From Vibrio methylphosphonaticus (GTDB taxonomy: Bacteria; Pseudomonadota; Gammaproteobacteria; Enterobacterales; Vibrionaceae): a DNA stretch of 64,000 bases. Below are positions 7,390 through 15,934 of this stretch, in pieces. A program made the translations under genes and the position numbers. The stretch lies in contig NZ_JAMKMS010000011.1 of NCBI RefSeq assembly GCF_023634655.1, positions 1 to 64,000 on the forward strand. The letters are read 5' to 3'. Every line of letters starts with the position of its first letter. Position 1 is the stretch's first letter. The notes under the pieces are model-generated. The model was not told the DNA's origin, did no database searches, and saw only the letters and a list, made by a program, of their open reading frames with translations.

Positions 7390-9672
7390 TTAGGCCACAC
7401 TATTTAGCTTAGGTTTGTTCTCGCTGTGTGTTCTGACTTCACTCAAGTCATGACTAAAGTGATCCACTTGAATCGCTTTATAACGTAAGGCATCGGCTGC
7501 GTTGATTTTATCGACTTCTTCTTGCGTCAATACCTCCGCTTCCAATGCTTGAGCCAAACGCTCCTTGAGCAAGCCTTTCTTCGCCACTTTGCCCTCTTTC
7601 ACACCTTTGAATAACTTCTTCTCTAGGTCTTGAATGTCAAACATCGCAATGAAAGCGTTCTCCATCAAGCCGATTTTATCATCCTCTTTCGAACCGATAT
7701 AACAAAGTTGGGTTAAACGATCACGCTGGGCTCCTGGTACCATCATTGCTTTAGCGATATTAAGACCAATTTCATCCGATGGTTTTTCAAAGTGATTACC
7801 AATTGGGAACAACAACCCTTTTAATGTTCGCCCTGCCCAGCGCGCTGGGAAATTACGGTACGCTTCATTCAAAGACGTCGCGGCATGATGCATACAGTGC
7901 TGAACCGCGTAGTGAACAAAATCGAGATCTGCACGCTGACGACCATCATCTTCATATTTTTTCAACGCCGCTGACGCCATGAACAAGTACGCCAGTCCAT
8001 CACCTAAGCGAGCTGAAATCGTCTCTTTTCGTTTTAAGTCGCCGCCAAGCGTTAGCATGGCAAAATCCGCACTCACCGCTAATGCTTTGCTAAGCCTCGT
8101 AATATCTTTATAGTAACGCTTCGTTGGACCGCTCATGTAAGCCCCAACGAACGCCGAGCCCGTTAATGCCGCACCAAATGCACCAAAGGTATTTTTTGTG
8201 GCGTGACCAATGTGTTTGAAGAGCAACTTGTCAAAGTCCGCTAATGCCTGCTTTTCATCTGGATTTGCCGCCGCTTCCATCTCTTTTAACACGTAAGGGT
8301 GACAACGCGTCGCACCTTGACCAAAGATCATTAAGTTACGAGTTAAAATATTGGCACCTTCTACAGTGATGGCTACCGGGATCCCAAGATAGCTGGATGC
8401 GAGGTAGTTCATTGGTCCATCTTGAATAGCCCGCCCTGCGTGGATATCCATGGAGTCATTTAGAATGGTACGTGCCATTTCTGTCATGTGATATTTCGCA
8501 ATGGCAGTAACAATGCCTGGCTTTTCGCCCATATCAAGAGAAGTCGTCGTCATGGTACGCGTAGCTTCAAGCAAATATGTTAGACCGCCAATGCGGCCCA
8601 TGGCCTCTGCTACTCCTTCAAACTTACCAATCGACATACCAAATTGCTTACGAACATAGGCATAAGCTCCGGTCGTTCGTGTTGTAAGATGCCCGATCGC
8701 CGTGCCTAATGCTGGCAGTGAAATACCACGCCCTGCTGACAAACATTCCACCAGCATACGCCATCCACGACCCGCGTAATCCGCTCCGCCAATTAACCAA
8801 TCCATCGGAATAAATACATCGTTACCACGTGTTGGACCATTCATAAAGGCAAGATGAATAGGATCATGACGCTCGCCAATTTCCACACCTTTATGGTTTG
8901 CCGGTATCAACGCACAGGTAATACCGAGATCTTCTTTTTCACCCATCAACTGGTCAGGATCATGAAGTTTAAAGGCTAAGCCTAATACCGTTGCAACAGG
9001 TGCAAGGGTGATGTATCGCTTATTCCAGTTGAGACGAATACCAAGCACTTCTTTACCTTCATGCTCGCCATAACAAACAATACCTTTATCTGGAATGCCA
9101 CCAGCATCGGAACCGGCTTCTGGACCCGTTAATGCAAAACATGGAATATCCGTTCCGTCTGCAAGACGTGGTAACCAGTAATCTTTCTGCTCTTGCGTTC
9201 CGTAATGGGATAATAACTCACCAGGACCCAGCGAGTTAGGTACCATCACCGACACAGCAGCACTGATGCTTCGTGTTGCGATCTTGGTGACGATTGTCGA
9301 GTTCGCCAACGAAGAAAACTCGCGGCCACCGTACTCTTTGGAAATAATCAGAGAGAAGAAACGCTCTTTACGTAGAAAATCCCATACCTCTTTCGGCAAA
9401 TCGCGGTCTTTCGTCACTATTTTGTAGTCATCAAGCATCGCGAGCAGTGTTTCAAGCTCGTTGTCCATAAACGACTGCTCTTCTGCCGTTAGAGTCGGTT
9501 TTGGGTACTGGTGTAGTGTTTTAAAGTTAGGCGTTCCAGAGAACAACTCCCCATCCCACCAAACACTGCCCGCCTCCATCGCTTCACGCTCTGTTGCGGA
9601 TAGTGGTGGCAGTACTTTTTTAAACATTTTAAATGCTGGGTCACTCACCCATTTTCTTCTTAGAGAGCTCAT
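7390..9672 (-). CDS. fadE: acyl-CoA dehydrogenase FadE
   Basis: FAD enzyme catalysing the first step of beta-oxidation, acyl-CoA to trans-2-enoyl-CoA. The 760-residue protein has the acyl-CoA dehydrogenase core (about 75-480), with the substrate/FAD motif CFALTGPEAGSDAGG and VTVEGANILTRNLMIFGQGA, followed by the long C-terminal DUF1974 extension that is specific to FadE. Slightly shorter than E. coli FadE (814 aa), mainly at the N-terminus, where the two membrane helices of the E. coli protein are absent. ATG 9672 is chosen over GTG 9693 because AGGATAGGT lies just upstream. The neighbouring TetR gene resembles PsrA, which controls fad genes in gammaproteobacteria. In V. cholerae fadE mRNA is also a target of the sRNA FarS; pairing here was not tested. 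Confidence 0.95.
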   Translation of the reverse strand: MSSLRRKWVSDPAFKMFKKVLPPLSATEREAMEAGSVWWDGELFSGTPNFKTLHQYPKPTLTAEEQSFMDNELETLLAMLDDYKIVTKDRDLPKEVWDFLRKERFFSLIISKEYGGREFSSLANSTIVTKIATRSISAAVSVMVPNSLGPGELLSHYGTQEQKDYWLPRLADGTDIPCFALTGPEAGSDAGGIPDKGIVCYGEHEGKEVLGIRLNWNKRYITLAPVATVLGLAFKLHDPDQLMGEKEDLGITCALIPANHKGVEIGERHDPIHLAFMNGPTRGNDVFIPMDWLIGGADYAGRGWRMLVECLSAGRGISLPALGTAIGHLTTRTTGAYAYVRKQFGMSIGKFEGVAEAMGRIGGLTYLLEATRTMTTTSLDMGEKPGIVTAIAKYHMTEMARTILNDSMDIHAGRAIQDGPMNYLASSYLGIPVAITVEGANILTRNLMIFGQGATRCHPYVLKEMEAAANPDEKQALADFDKLLFKHIGHATKNTFGAFGAALTGSAFVGAYMSGPTKRYYKDITRLSKALAVSADFAMLTLGGDLKRKETISARLGDGLAYLFMASAALKKYEDDGRQRADLDFVHYAVQHCMHHAATSLNEAYRNFPARWAGRTLKGLLFPIGNHFEKPSDEIGLNIAKAMMVPGAQRDRLTQLCYIGSKEDDKIGLMENAFIAMFDIQDLEKKLFKGVKEGKVAKKGLLKERLAQALEAEVLTQEEVDKINAADALRYKAIQVDHFSHDLSEVRTHSENKPKLNSVA

Positions 9673-9787
9673 GTTACCTATCCTTTTGTTCACAATTTGT
9701 CTTGTTTTTAAAATAATTATTTAGGGTACAAACTTGGTGGTGCACTCCGTTTAACAGCCGTTAAATCGGGAAAACTTTAGTTAACAA

Positions 9788-10417
9788 TCATGACGTCTCA
9801 GCGGCGACACCTGCAGCCAAGTACGGAATAATTTGATCGATGATCACTTCGGCATCGACTTTTCTTTCAAATGAACTGTACGCAATTTCTGAAAGCGCTT
9901 GGCTTGAAGCCATCGTAAAAACACACGTACCTAGGGTGAAATGCAACCGCCAAAACAGGGTTTCTGGGGTTAGTTGAGTATTGGCCTTTAATACCGATTG
10001 AGTAAACATCGCCAGGGTTTCGGTGTAACGCGTGGAAATAAACCAGCGTAAATGCCCTTGTACATCGGTATAACCACGACCCACTAACAACATAAAACGA
10101 CTGGCGCCATTTGGCTTCACTTGGTTCAAACTCAACAACGGCTGTTTCAGTGCCTTGAACACTTCTTCCATCGTATGCGAGTCTCGATCATTAAGCTCAT
10201 ACAGTGCTTTTTCCACCGCCGGCATAAAGGCTTCCAGATAACGGTTCAAAACCGCTCTTACTAACGTTTTTTTATCACCAAAATGATAATTGACCGATGC
10301 CAAGTTTACATTTGCTTTGCTGGTAATAGTCCGCAAGGAAGTGTCGTTAAAGCCCTGTTCGGCAAACAATACCTCTGCTACATCTAAGATTTTGTCTTTG
10401 GTGGTTATCTTTGCCAT
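9788..10417 (-). CDS. psrA: TetR-family regulator, PsrA-like
   Basis: DNA-binding repressor of the TetR family, probably responsive to long-chain fatty acids. The N-terminal helix-turn-helix domain (KDKILDVAEVLFAEQGFNDTSLRTITSKANVNLASVNYHFGDK) fits the PsrA group, and a TetR C-terminal ligand domain follows. Length 209 residues from ATG 10417; an alternative ATG at 10426 has similar support and the frame is open further upstream. It lies directly upstream of fadE on the same strand (115-base gap), an arrangement I recall from V. cholerae. A 12-bp palindrome (10434-10445) just before the start is a candidate autoregulatory operator, and an exact match to the Pseudomonas PsrA consensus occurs upstream of the gene at 13879. 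The symbol is given by similarity and context, not by search. Confidence 0.78.
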   Translation of the reverse strand: MAKITTKDKILDVAEVLFAEQGFNDTSLRTITSKANVNLASVNYHFGDKKTLVRAVLNRYLEAFMPAVEKALYELNDRDSHTMEEVFKALKQPLLSLNQVKPNGASRFMLLVGRGYTDVQGHLRWFISTRYTETLAMFTQSVLKANTQLTPETLFWRLHFTLGTCVFTMASSQALSEIAYSSFERKVDAEVIIDQIIPYLAAGVAAETS

Positions 10418-10433
10418 TTCAATCATCCGTATA

Positions 10434-10445
10434 AAACATATGTTT
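10434..10445. promoter_or_regulatory. candidate PsrA operator (palindrome)
   Basis: Perfect palindrome AAACATATGTTT. Read on the minus strand with flanks it is TCAAAC-ATAT-GTTTTA, close to the PsrA consensus (G/C)AAAC-N2-4-GTTT(G/C). It overlaps the expected promoter or leader of the TetR gene, consistent with autorepression. Confidence 0.5.
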
Positions 10446-10599
10446 GAATATACGCCTGCAACAGAGATATAACAAGTGATTAACATCAAACATTTTGAAA
10501 CTGGTTAGACCAGAATCAAAAAGGTCGCGATACATCAGACGGTTACAAAAAAAGAAATGCATTTAAATTTTTTTGAGAAGAAAGGGGAACTAACGCAAA

Positions 10600-10747
10600 A
10601 GAAGGGGGTCTATTACTATGCAGTCAGTAATGAACCGATGAACACATTTACACTGACTTTTCATAGCTGACGGCACTGCTGCTGTTTTTTCTTATAAACT
10701 CCTATATTTGTATGTGCCCAAACCACTATTGGTTTGGGCTTTTTTTT
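10600..10747 (+). ncRNA. candidate small RNA ending in a strong terminator
   Basis: A perfect 10-bp stem (GCCCAAACCA / TGGTTTGGGC, CTAT loop) followed by eight T residues (10716-10747) is a textbook plus-strand terminator, yet no plus-strand gene precedes it. The divergent TetR gene begins at 10417 and dacA reads the other way. The region before it contains an internal dyad GTCAGT (10623-10628) / ACTGAC (10650-10655) and purine-rich GGGG runs. The 5' end is not defined: no good promoter was found and the start given is approximate. The T-tract is on the wrong side to serve dacA. Confidence 0.55.
10716..10747 (+). terminator. strong rho-independent terminator without an upstream gene
   Basis: Ten-bp GC-containing stem, 4-base loop, T8 tail on the plus strand. 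This is the 3' end of the candidate sRNA. Confidence 0.9.
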
Positions 10748-10790
10748 GGGTTTACTTTCTTCGAAAGTTGTGACGTCGATGTTTAAGAAC

Positions 10791-11975
10791 CTAGCTTTCC
10801 CACAGCGACTTGGTATCTGAAAACAATGACTTAAACCAAAGAACGACAGTATCAACGACGCGGGTGAAAATTGACCCTTCTTCAACGCTCGATTTCGCCA
10901 CCAGCGGCTCAGTCATGATTTCGTCAACGCCAATTTTCCATGTCACGCTACCAACAATATCGCCTTGTTTCACGGGGGCAATGAGCGGCGCATAAATCTC
11001 CACTTCTTTCGATAGATCTCGGCCTTTTCCTCGCGCATACGTGGCGTAGACATCCTGCTCAAAGCCAACAGAAAGATTCTTGCCTTCACCTTTCCAAATT
11101 CGTACTGAGCGCTCATCCCTATCGGCAACCGCCAGCTGGTCGGTTTCATAGAAGCGGAAACCGTAATTAAGGAGCTGTCTGGATGCCTCAGCTCGTGTTT
11201 GTGTACTTGGTGTTCCCATCACGACAGAAATCAAACGCATCTGCCCCTGTGTGGCAGAGCTCACTAAGCTATAACCTGCTTCCGACGTATAACCGGTTTT
11301 CCCTCCATCCACATTAAGTGAATTGTCCCACAACAATCGGTTTCGGTTATATTGTTGAATATCCGCCCAAACAAAACGTTTCTCCGAGTACAACGCATAC
11401 ACCTCTGGCATATCTTCAATAATACGTTGCATCAAGATCGCCATATTTTGCGGTGTGGTGTGGATCCCTTGGCCATCAAGTCCGTGCGCGTTGATAAACT
11501 CGGTGCTTGTCATTCCTAGCGAGACTGCCCATTGATTCATTAGTGCGACAAAACCACTCTCTGTGCCCGCAACATGCTCAGCCAATGCTACCGCTGCGTC
11601 GTTACCCGATTGGATGATAAGTCCGCGCATCAGATCCGCCACAGTGACGCTGTCACCTGGTTTAATAAACATTTTTGACGAATCAGGGAATTTAACCGAC
11701 CACGCATTTTCACTCACTGCGACTTTACTGTCCCAAGAGGTGCGCCCGGATTCAATTTCTTTGCCCACGACATAAGCCGTCATCAATTTTGTCAGGCTTG
11801 CTGGTGCCAATGCGGCGTCTTGGTTCTTTTCAACTAAAATCGCGCCAGATTGGTAATCCATCAGCACATAGCCTTTCGCATTTAATGTTGGTGGGTTTGG
11901 CGTCACCAACGCATAAGCGGTAGCAGACGAACACAAAGTCATCGATGCAAATAGCAGTGACAATGATTTATTCAT
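10791..11975 (-). CDS. dacA: D-alanyl-D-alanine carboxypeptidase (PBP5/6 type)
   Basis: Periplasmic low-molecular-mass penicillin-binding protein that trims the terminal D-Ala of peptidoglycan pentapeptides. It has 394 residues. A Sec signal peptide (cleavage after AYA, about residue 22) is followed by the peptidase S11 domain with S60-x-x-K63 (ASLTK), S123-G-N125 (IQSGNDAA) and K226-T-G228 (GGKTGYT). A PBP5 C-terminal beta domain follows, then a terminal amphipathic helix (VVDTVVLWFKSLF) for inner-membrane anchoring. All catalytic motifs are intact. It appears monocistronic. Vibrios carry several such genes, so dacA is used for the family rather than to claim orthology with E. coli PBP5. Confidence 0.93.
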   Translation of the reverse strand: MNKSLSLLFASMTLCSSATAYALVTPNPPTLNAKGYVLMDYQSGAILVEKNQDAALAPASLTKLMTAYVVGKEIESGRTSWDSKVAVSENAWSVKFPDSSKMFIKPGDSVTVADLMRGLIIQSGNDAAVALAEHVAGTESGFVALMNQWAVSLGMTSTEFINAHGLDGQGIHTTPQNMAILMQRIIEDMPEVYALYSEKRFVWADIQQYNRNRLLWDNSLNVDGGKTGYTSEAGYSLVSSATQGQMRLISVVMGTPSTQTRAEASRQLLNYGFRFYETDQLAVADRDERSVRIWKGEGKNLSVGFEQDVYATYARGKGRDLSKEVEIYAPLIAPVKQGDIVGSVTWKIGVDEIMTEPLVAKSSVEEGSIFTRVVDTVVLWFKSLFSDTKSLWES

Positions 11976-12258
11976 CTCACTTACTCCTTAAATAATGGTT
12001 GCTCCATTCGTTTTCGATAGAGGAAATGCAGCAGCGCATGATGGATTAAATTCATCGAGCCACGTCCGGAGCTAAAAAGGGTTCCCCTCTCATCAAACTA
12101 GATGAAAATCAGCCATTTCACAGGCTTTTTTTGTAAGATTTATTACGATGTCAGTCGTCGGTAGGATTGGGTAGGAAAGGTGGGAGCGAAAACAATGGTT
12201 TTGCTTTAGCGACCCAAGCATGACCAAAATCTGCGTTGTTACGTTGAGGCAAGCACTC

Positions 12259-13554
12259 TTATTGGCAGTCTAAGAACGCAATCGCAGAGCCAGCCTGCTT
12301 TTTAGCTAAGTACATCGCCCTATCAGCAATCGCTATTGCATCCGTTGTACACCACTTAGACTCTTTACACAGCGTCAAACCAATGCTTAAACTCACGTCA
12401 ATTTCTTTACCTTCACTGCTCTTAAAGCGATGAGAAAAAACTTGTAACAAATGTTCAGCGATACTGCGAGCATGAGGCTGGTTTTTAATGCCTTTCATCA
12501 CCACAAGAAACTCATCTCCTCCCAGCCGCGCGGTTATGTCTGACTGACGAGTAAAGTCATTCATTCGTCGTGCCAGCTCGACTAAGATTTCGTCTCCCGT
12601 CGTATGACCATATTGATCATTAATGATTTTAAAATTGTCGACATCAATATAAAGAAACGCAATAGATTGGGTAAAGCTTTCGCTAGCATTGATTAAGGTT
12701 TGCAAACGGCGATCAAGTAACCGACGATTAGGCAAATTCGTTAACGGGTCTAAATTTTGCTCTTCGATGATTTTAACCTCACGAGCCTTACGCTCAGAAA
12801 TATCCCGAACCACCGCCAATAAGTAACAACATCCATTATGCTCTACCATGTTTACACTGGCCTCAACGGGTAGCTCGGTACCATCTTTTCTTCTGTGAGT
12901 TGCTTCGATATATTTGTTGCGCTCTATCTTCATATTTAAGACATGTTCACTCCATGACACAGATGGGTTAAACAACGGATTAATGTCTGATACGCTCAAA
13001 CGCAGCATTTCCGACTTCGAATATCCTAAGCGTTGGTATGCTAGCTCGTTACAGTTGAGAATTTGTCCTGAAGCGGGATCCACCACATAAATGGCGTCAT
13101 TAGACTTGAGTACTAGCTGCTCTAATAACAGCTCGCCGGCCTGCGATTGCCGTTCACCGGATAAGTCTCGAATTTGGGATATTAGCTGCGTCGTGACTCC
13201 ATCATCATTACAATGAGCGACAATGCATAAGACAGCATAAATAGTATGACCATCTTTGTGCCGATAACGCTTTTGAATTTCGACTGGCTCATTTGGGTTC
13301 TGGTCAAGCCGACTACGAATAATTTTATTAAGGCGAAGATCGTCTTGATGAGTGATCACCACCTCATCAGACATAATTTCAGCTTGGGTGTATCCCAGTA
13401 AATTCAACAGCGCTTGATTGACATAATGAAGCTTACCTGACGATTCCGTGATGATCGTCGGTACTGATGTTATATCAAACAGTTTCAATATCGCACTATT
13501 CAAATTGCTGGTACCCCTCTCATCCATTTCCTTGCTACCCCTTACGGTATCCAT
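12259..13554 (-). CDS. PAS-PAS-GGDEF diguanylate cyclase
   Basis: Cytoplasmic sensor enzyme making c-di-GMP from two GTP. Of 431 residues, about 20-140 and 150-265 form two PAS domains; the second ends with the PAC motif LAVVRDISERKAREV. A GGDEF domain fills 270-430, with NLDPLTNLPNRR at its start and an intact GGDEF active site (ARLGGDEFLVV). The inhibitory I-site RxxD (RQSD) lies exactly five residues before GGDEF, so product inhibition is expected. No membrane segment is visible, so the signal must be intracellular; the PAS ligands are unknown. ATG 13554 has AGGGA 7 bases upstream. It stands alone, with spacers of 283 and 324 bases on either side. Confidence 0.92.
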   Translation of the reverse strand: MDTVRGSKEMDERGTSNLNSAILKLFDITSVPTIITESSGKLHYVNQALLNLLGYTQAEIMSDEVVITHQDDLRLNKIIRSRLDQNPNEPVEIQKRYRHKDGHTIYAVLCIVAHCNDDGVTTQLISQIRDLSGERQSQAGELLLEQLVLKSNDAIYVVDPASGQILNCNELAYQRLGYSKSEMLRLSVSDINPLFNPSVSWSEHVLNMKIERNKYIEATHRRKDGTELPVEASVNMVEHNGCCYLLAVVRDISERKAREVKIIEEQNLDPLTNLPNRRLLDRRLQTLINASESFTQSIAFLYIDVDNFKIINDQYGHTTGDEILVELARRMNDFTRQSDITARLGGDEFLVVMKGIKNQPHARSIAEHLLQVFSHRFKSSEGKEIDVSLSIGLTLCKESKWCTTDAIAIADRAMYLAKKQAGSAIAFLDCQ

Positions 13555-13878
13555 TCTGTATCCCTAGACTCAGACTGGCATGGTTCACGCTGATGTTTAT
13601 CGCCTAAGGCTCATTACCTTCTAAAGGGTTGGGGAGCAGTTATGTTTCGCCTAATGTCGATGTTATCGTGATCAGCGTAAGTAAAAATAACGACGTAAAT
13701 AAAATATTTCCTCTCATTGAAGCGCGTAATCATGGAAATTCGAATCACTGGCTTGTCGTTATTTACAAAATACTCAAAATTGAGACAGATCAAACTCCTG
13801 TTTGATTACTCATTTAGAGGCATGTGTTGCATGACGCTTATGCAATAGCATCGCGTCTCTCTAATTCTTGGTTTCATT
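13555..13878. other. divergent spacer with overlapping dyads
   Basis: 324 bases without a gene. Besides the dyads at 13780-13806 (separate entry) I see AT-rich sequence around 13680-13715 that could hold promoters but no clear consensus. Confidence 0.4.
13780..13806. promoter_or_regulatory. overlapping FNR-like and PsrA-like sites
   Basis: TTGAG-ACAG-ATCAA (13780-13793) matches the FNR consensus TTGAT-N4-ATCAA at 9 of 10 positions. Overlapping it, ATCAAAC-TCCT-GTTTGAT (13789-13806) is a perfect 7-bp inverted repeat whose core CAAAC-N4-GTTTG fits the PsrA consensus exactly. The sites are about 75-100 bases upstream of the next start codon. Confidence 0.45.
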
Positions 13879-14247
13879 ATGAACATTCAAACTGAGCAGA
13901 CATTTAGTGCTGATAATCAGCCACATAGGTTCACCCCTAACCCTACCGCCCCCACAACATCTATAGGCATTCGAAAGCCTAACTTATACGAAGCCGCTAA
14001 GGGTCTCATTGCGCAGGTCAAAGCTGAACTGCCGCTCTATGATGAGTCTACGTTTAAGTGTGGGCCCGATAATTCCTGCATAGGCTGTCCGAAAAAGCTA
14101 TTAGAGCTGGTTGAAACGGAAGTGAGTTATTGGGAGTCGGCGCTTGAGCGTGGCATCATACCCAACTTCGAAGAGTTACGTCGTTTTGGAAAACTCTGCC
14201 ATAGCGTAAGACGGGGTCTTGTTCGCAATGGTCTGATTGAAAATTAA
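13879..14247 (+). CDS. conserved hypothetical protein with Cys motif (122 aa)
   Basis: Function not recognised. The N-terminal 30 residues look disordered (rich in Thr, Pro, Asn, Gln). From about residue 35 the protein is helical, with a central C-x6-C-x2-C motif (KCGPDNSCIGCPKKLL, about 61-76) and one further Cys (FGKLCHSVRRGL) near the end. Four Cys residues in a small basic protein could bind a metal or an Fe-S cluster, but this is inference. No signal peptide or membrane segment. It stands alone. The spacer upstream carries FNR-like and PsrA-like dyads, and the spacer downstream is filled with short tandem repeats. If the FNR site is real, a role in low-oxygen physiology would fit the cysteines. 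Confidence 0.8.
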   Translation: MNIQTEQTFSADNQPHRFTPNPTAPTTSIGIRKPNLYEAAKGLIAQVKAELPLYDESTFKCGPDNSCIGCPKKLLELVETEVSYWESALERGIIPNFEELRRFGKLCHSVRRGLVRNGLIEN

Positions 14248-14278
14248 TCGAAGCGTCGTATAAGTACTTTATCTATAC

Positions 14279-14308
14279 AAGCATAAGCATAAGCATAAGC
14301 ATAAGCAC
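14279..14308. repeat. hexanucleotide repeat (AAGCAT)x4 plus AAGCAC
   Basis: Four perfect AAGCAT copies and one variant in tandem, non-coding, 30 bases after the upstream stop codon. Such a repeat should vary in copy number between strains. Confidence 0.95.
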
Positions 14309-14319
14309 TGGAAGTATAT

Positions 14320-14410
14320 AGGTACTCTAACCATATAGAAGTACCTTAACCAAGTATAAGTACCTTAACCATATACAAGCACCTTAACTAGGTCACAAGT
14401 ACGCTAAGTG
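14320..14410. repeat. degenerate 19-20 bp tandem repeats, about 4.5 units
   Basis: Units begin at 14320, 14340, 14359, 14378 and 14398 with the core AGTACCTTAACC (variants AGGTACTCTAACC, AGCACCTTAACT, AGTACGCTAAG). They occupy the spacer between two plus-strand genes. The rest of the spacer (14411-14734) shows no recognised feature other than the ynjB leader. Confidence 0.85.
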
Positions 14411-14734
14411 CCAAAACATTTACCTCGCAATTTAAAGGCGATGAAATTGTCCAGAGCGCGGTGAAATCATCGCGCGTTAGGCTTTATTGAGTTACCCCTC
14501 CCTTCTTAAGATACGACTCACCTCCTTATCCATTATTTCCCTAAAAATTACGCCACATCGTTGAAATTTATTCTGAATCTGTCCGGTCGAGTATCAAAAG
14601 TCTCAAATTTTAATGAATCTTGCGGGTGTTTCGCGCTCAACGCACACTCACTATTGATTCTGACACGCTAACCTTTAGTATCTTTTATTAACAACTCGGC
14701 ATGGTTTGCCACACTATTCACAATGGATGATAAA

Positions 14735-15928
14735 ATGAATAAAAAGACATTCAGCAGATCCGCACTGACCACTATCGTCAGTCTAACGACTATGGTCAGT
14801 CTTTCGTCTTTTCCACTCTACGCACAAGACAATAGTCCCTCTGATCAAAATTGGGACGCGGTTATCAAGGAAGCCAAAGGACAGACCGTCTACTTTCATG
14901 CCTGGGGTGGCAGCCAAGAAATTAATCGCTATTTGCAATGGGCTGGACAACAAATTCAGCAGCAATATGGCGTCACGTTCAATCATGTCAAAGTCACCGA
15001 TATCGCCGAAACCAGTGCACGATTATTAGCAGAGAAAGCCGCAGGTAAAAATAAAAACGGCAGCGTTGATATGGTGTGGATTAATGGTGAAAATTTCAAA
15101 TCAATGAAAGAAAATGCGCTTCTTCATGGCCCGTTTGTTTCCTCTCTGCCAAGTTGGCAATACGTCGATAAATCGTTGCCTATCGATGTCGATTTCTCAG
15201 TATCAACCGACGGACTTGAAGCCCCGTGGGGAGTGGGTCAACTGGTTTACATTCATGACACACAGACTCTCAACAATCCCCCAACTTCCTACTCAGAAAT
15301 GCTCAACTACGCACAAGCGTACCCAGGCAAGCTCAGCTACCCTAAACCACCGGAGTTCCATGGCACCAGTTTCTTAAAATCACTACTGATTGAGTTAACT
15401 GAAAATGACCCATCTTTAGCTAAACCGGTTACTGATGCGGATTTTTCCGGCGTCACTCAACCGCTTTGGGCGTATCTCGACGCGTTTCATAAAGTGGCAT
15501 GGCGTGGCGGCAAACAATTCCCAGCTGGCACTGCAGAAACGCTGCAATTACTGGACGATGGTCAGCTTGATCTAGCGATTACGTTTAACCCCAACGCGGT
15601 TTTCTCTGCCCAAGAAAGCGGCGCATTAAGCGAAAGCACCGCCGCTTACGCGTTCGACAACGGCGCATTGTCTAATATTCATTTTCTTGCCATTCCATGG
15701 AATGCAAGCGCACAAGCTGGTGCAAAGGTCGCGATCAACTTCCTACTTAGCCCAGAAGCCCAATCGCGTAAGGGTGATATCACCGTATGGGGGGATCCTT
15801 CTGTTCTCAAAAGTCAGTATTTACAAGGTTCTGCGGCTAAAAGTCAGCAATTTAAATCAGTGGCTGAGCCTCACCCGAGCTGGCAAGCAGCACTCGAGCA
15901 AGAGTGGCTGCAGCGCTATGGTAGCTAG
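14735..15928 (+). CDS. ynjB: YnjB-type ABC transporter substrate-binding protein
   Basis: Periplasmic solute-binding protein of the YnjBCD importer, whose substrate is not established. The 397-residue protein from ATG 14735 starts with a signal peptide (MNKKTF..., hydrophobic core to about 28, likely cleavage after LYA before QDN). ATG 14735 is preferred over 14723 because GGATGA is correctly spaced. The mature part is a type 2 periplasmic-binding fold with the family segments VYFHAWGGSQEINRYL, DMVWINGENF and LEAPWGVGQLVYIHD. It is first in the compact ynjBCDF operon, with 6 bases before ynjC. Distant similarity to thiamine- and iron-binding proteins of the same fold prevents assigning a ligand. 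Confidence 0.9.
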   Translation: MNKKTFSRSALTTIVSLTTMVSLSSFPLYAQDNSPSDQNWDAVIKEAKGQTVYFHAWGGSQEINRYLQWAGQQIQQQYGVTFNHVKVTDIAETSARLLAEKAAGKNKNGSVDMVWINGENFKSMKENALLHGPFVSSLPSWQYVDKSLPIDVDFSVSTDGLEAPWGVGQLVYIHDTQTLNNPPTSYSEMLNYAQAYPGKLSYPKPPEFHGTSFLKSLLIELTENDPSLAKPVTDADFSGVTQPLWAYLDAFHKVAWRGGKQFPAGTAETLQLLDDGQLDLAITFNPNAVFSAQESGALSESTAAYAFDNGALSNIHFLAIPWNASAQAGAKVAINFLLSPEAQSRKGDITVWGDPSVLKSQYLQGSAAKSQQFKSVAEPHPSWQAALEQEWLQRYGS

Positions 15929-15934
15929 TTCACT

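Noticed and set aside
10661..10885. 74-codon minus-strand frame across the 10716-10747 terminator
   Set aside because: It overlaps the dacA 3' end and a strong hairpin, lacks a ribosome-binding site and has low-complexity lysine-rich sequence; chance frame.
12090..12115. Plus-strand terminator AGCC / GGCT with T7
   Set aside because: Only a 4-bp stem with an 8-base loop and no plus-strand gene upstream; too weak to call.
14279..14410. Possible CRISPR-like array
   Set aside because: Repeats are contiguous or 19-20 bp without unique spacers, and no cas genes are nearby; tandem repeats only.
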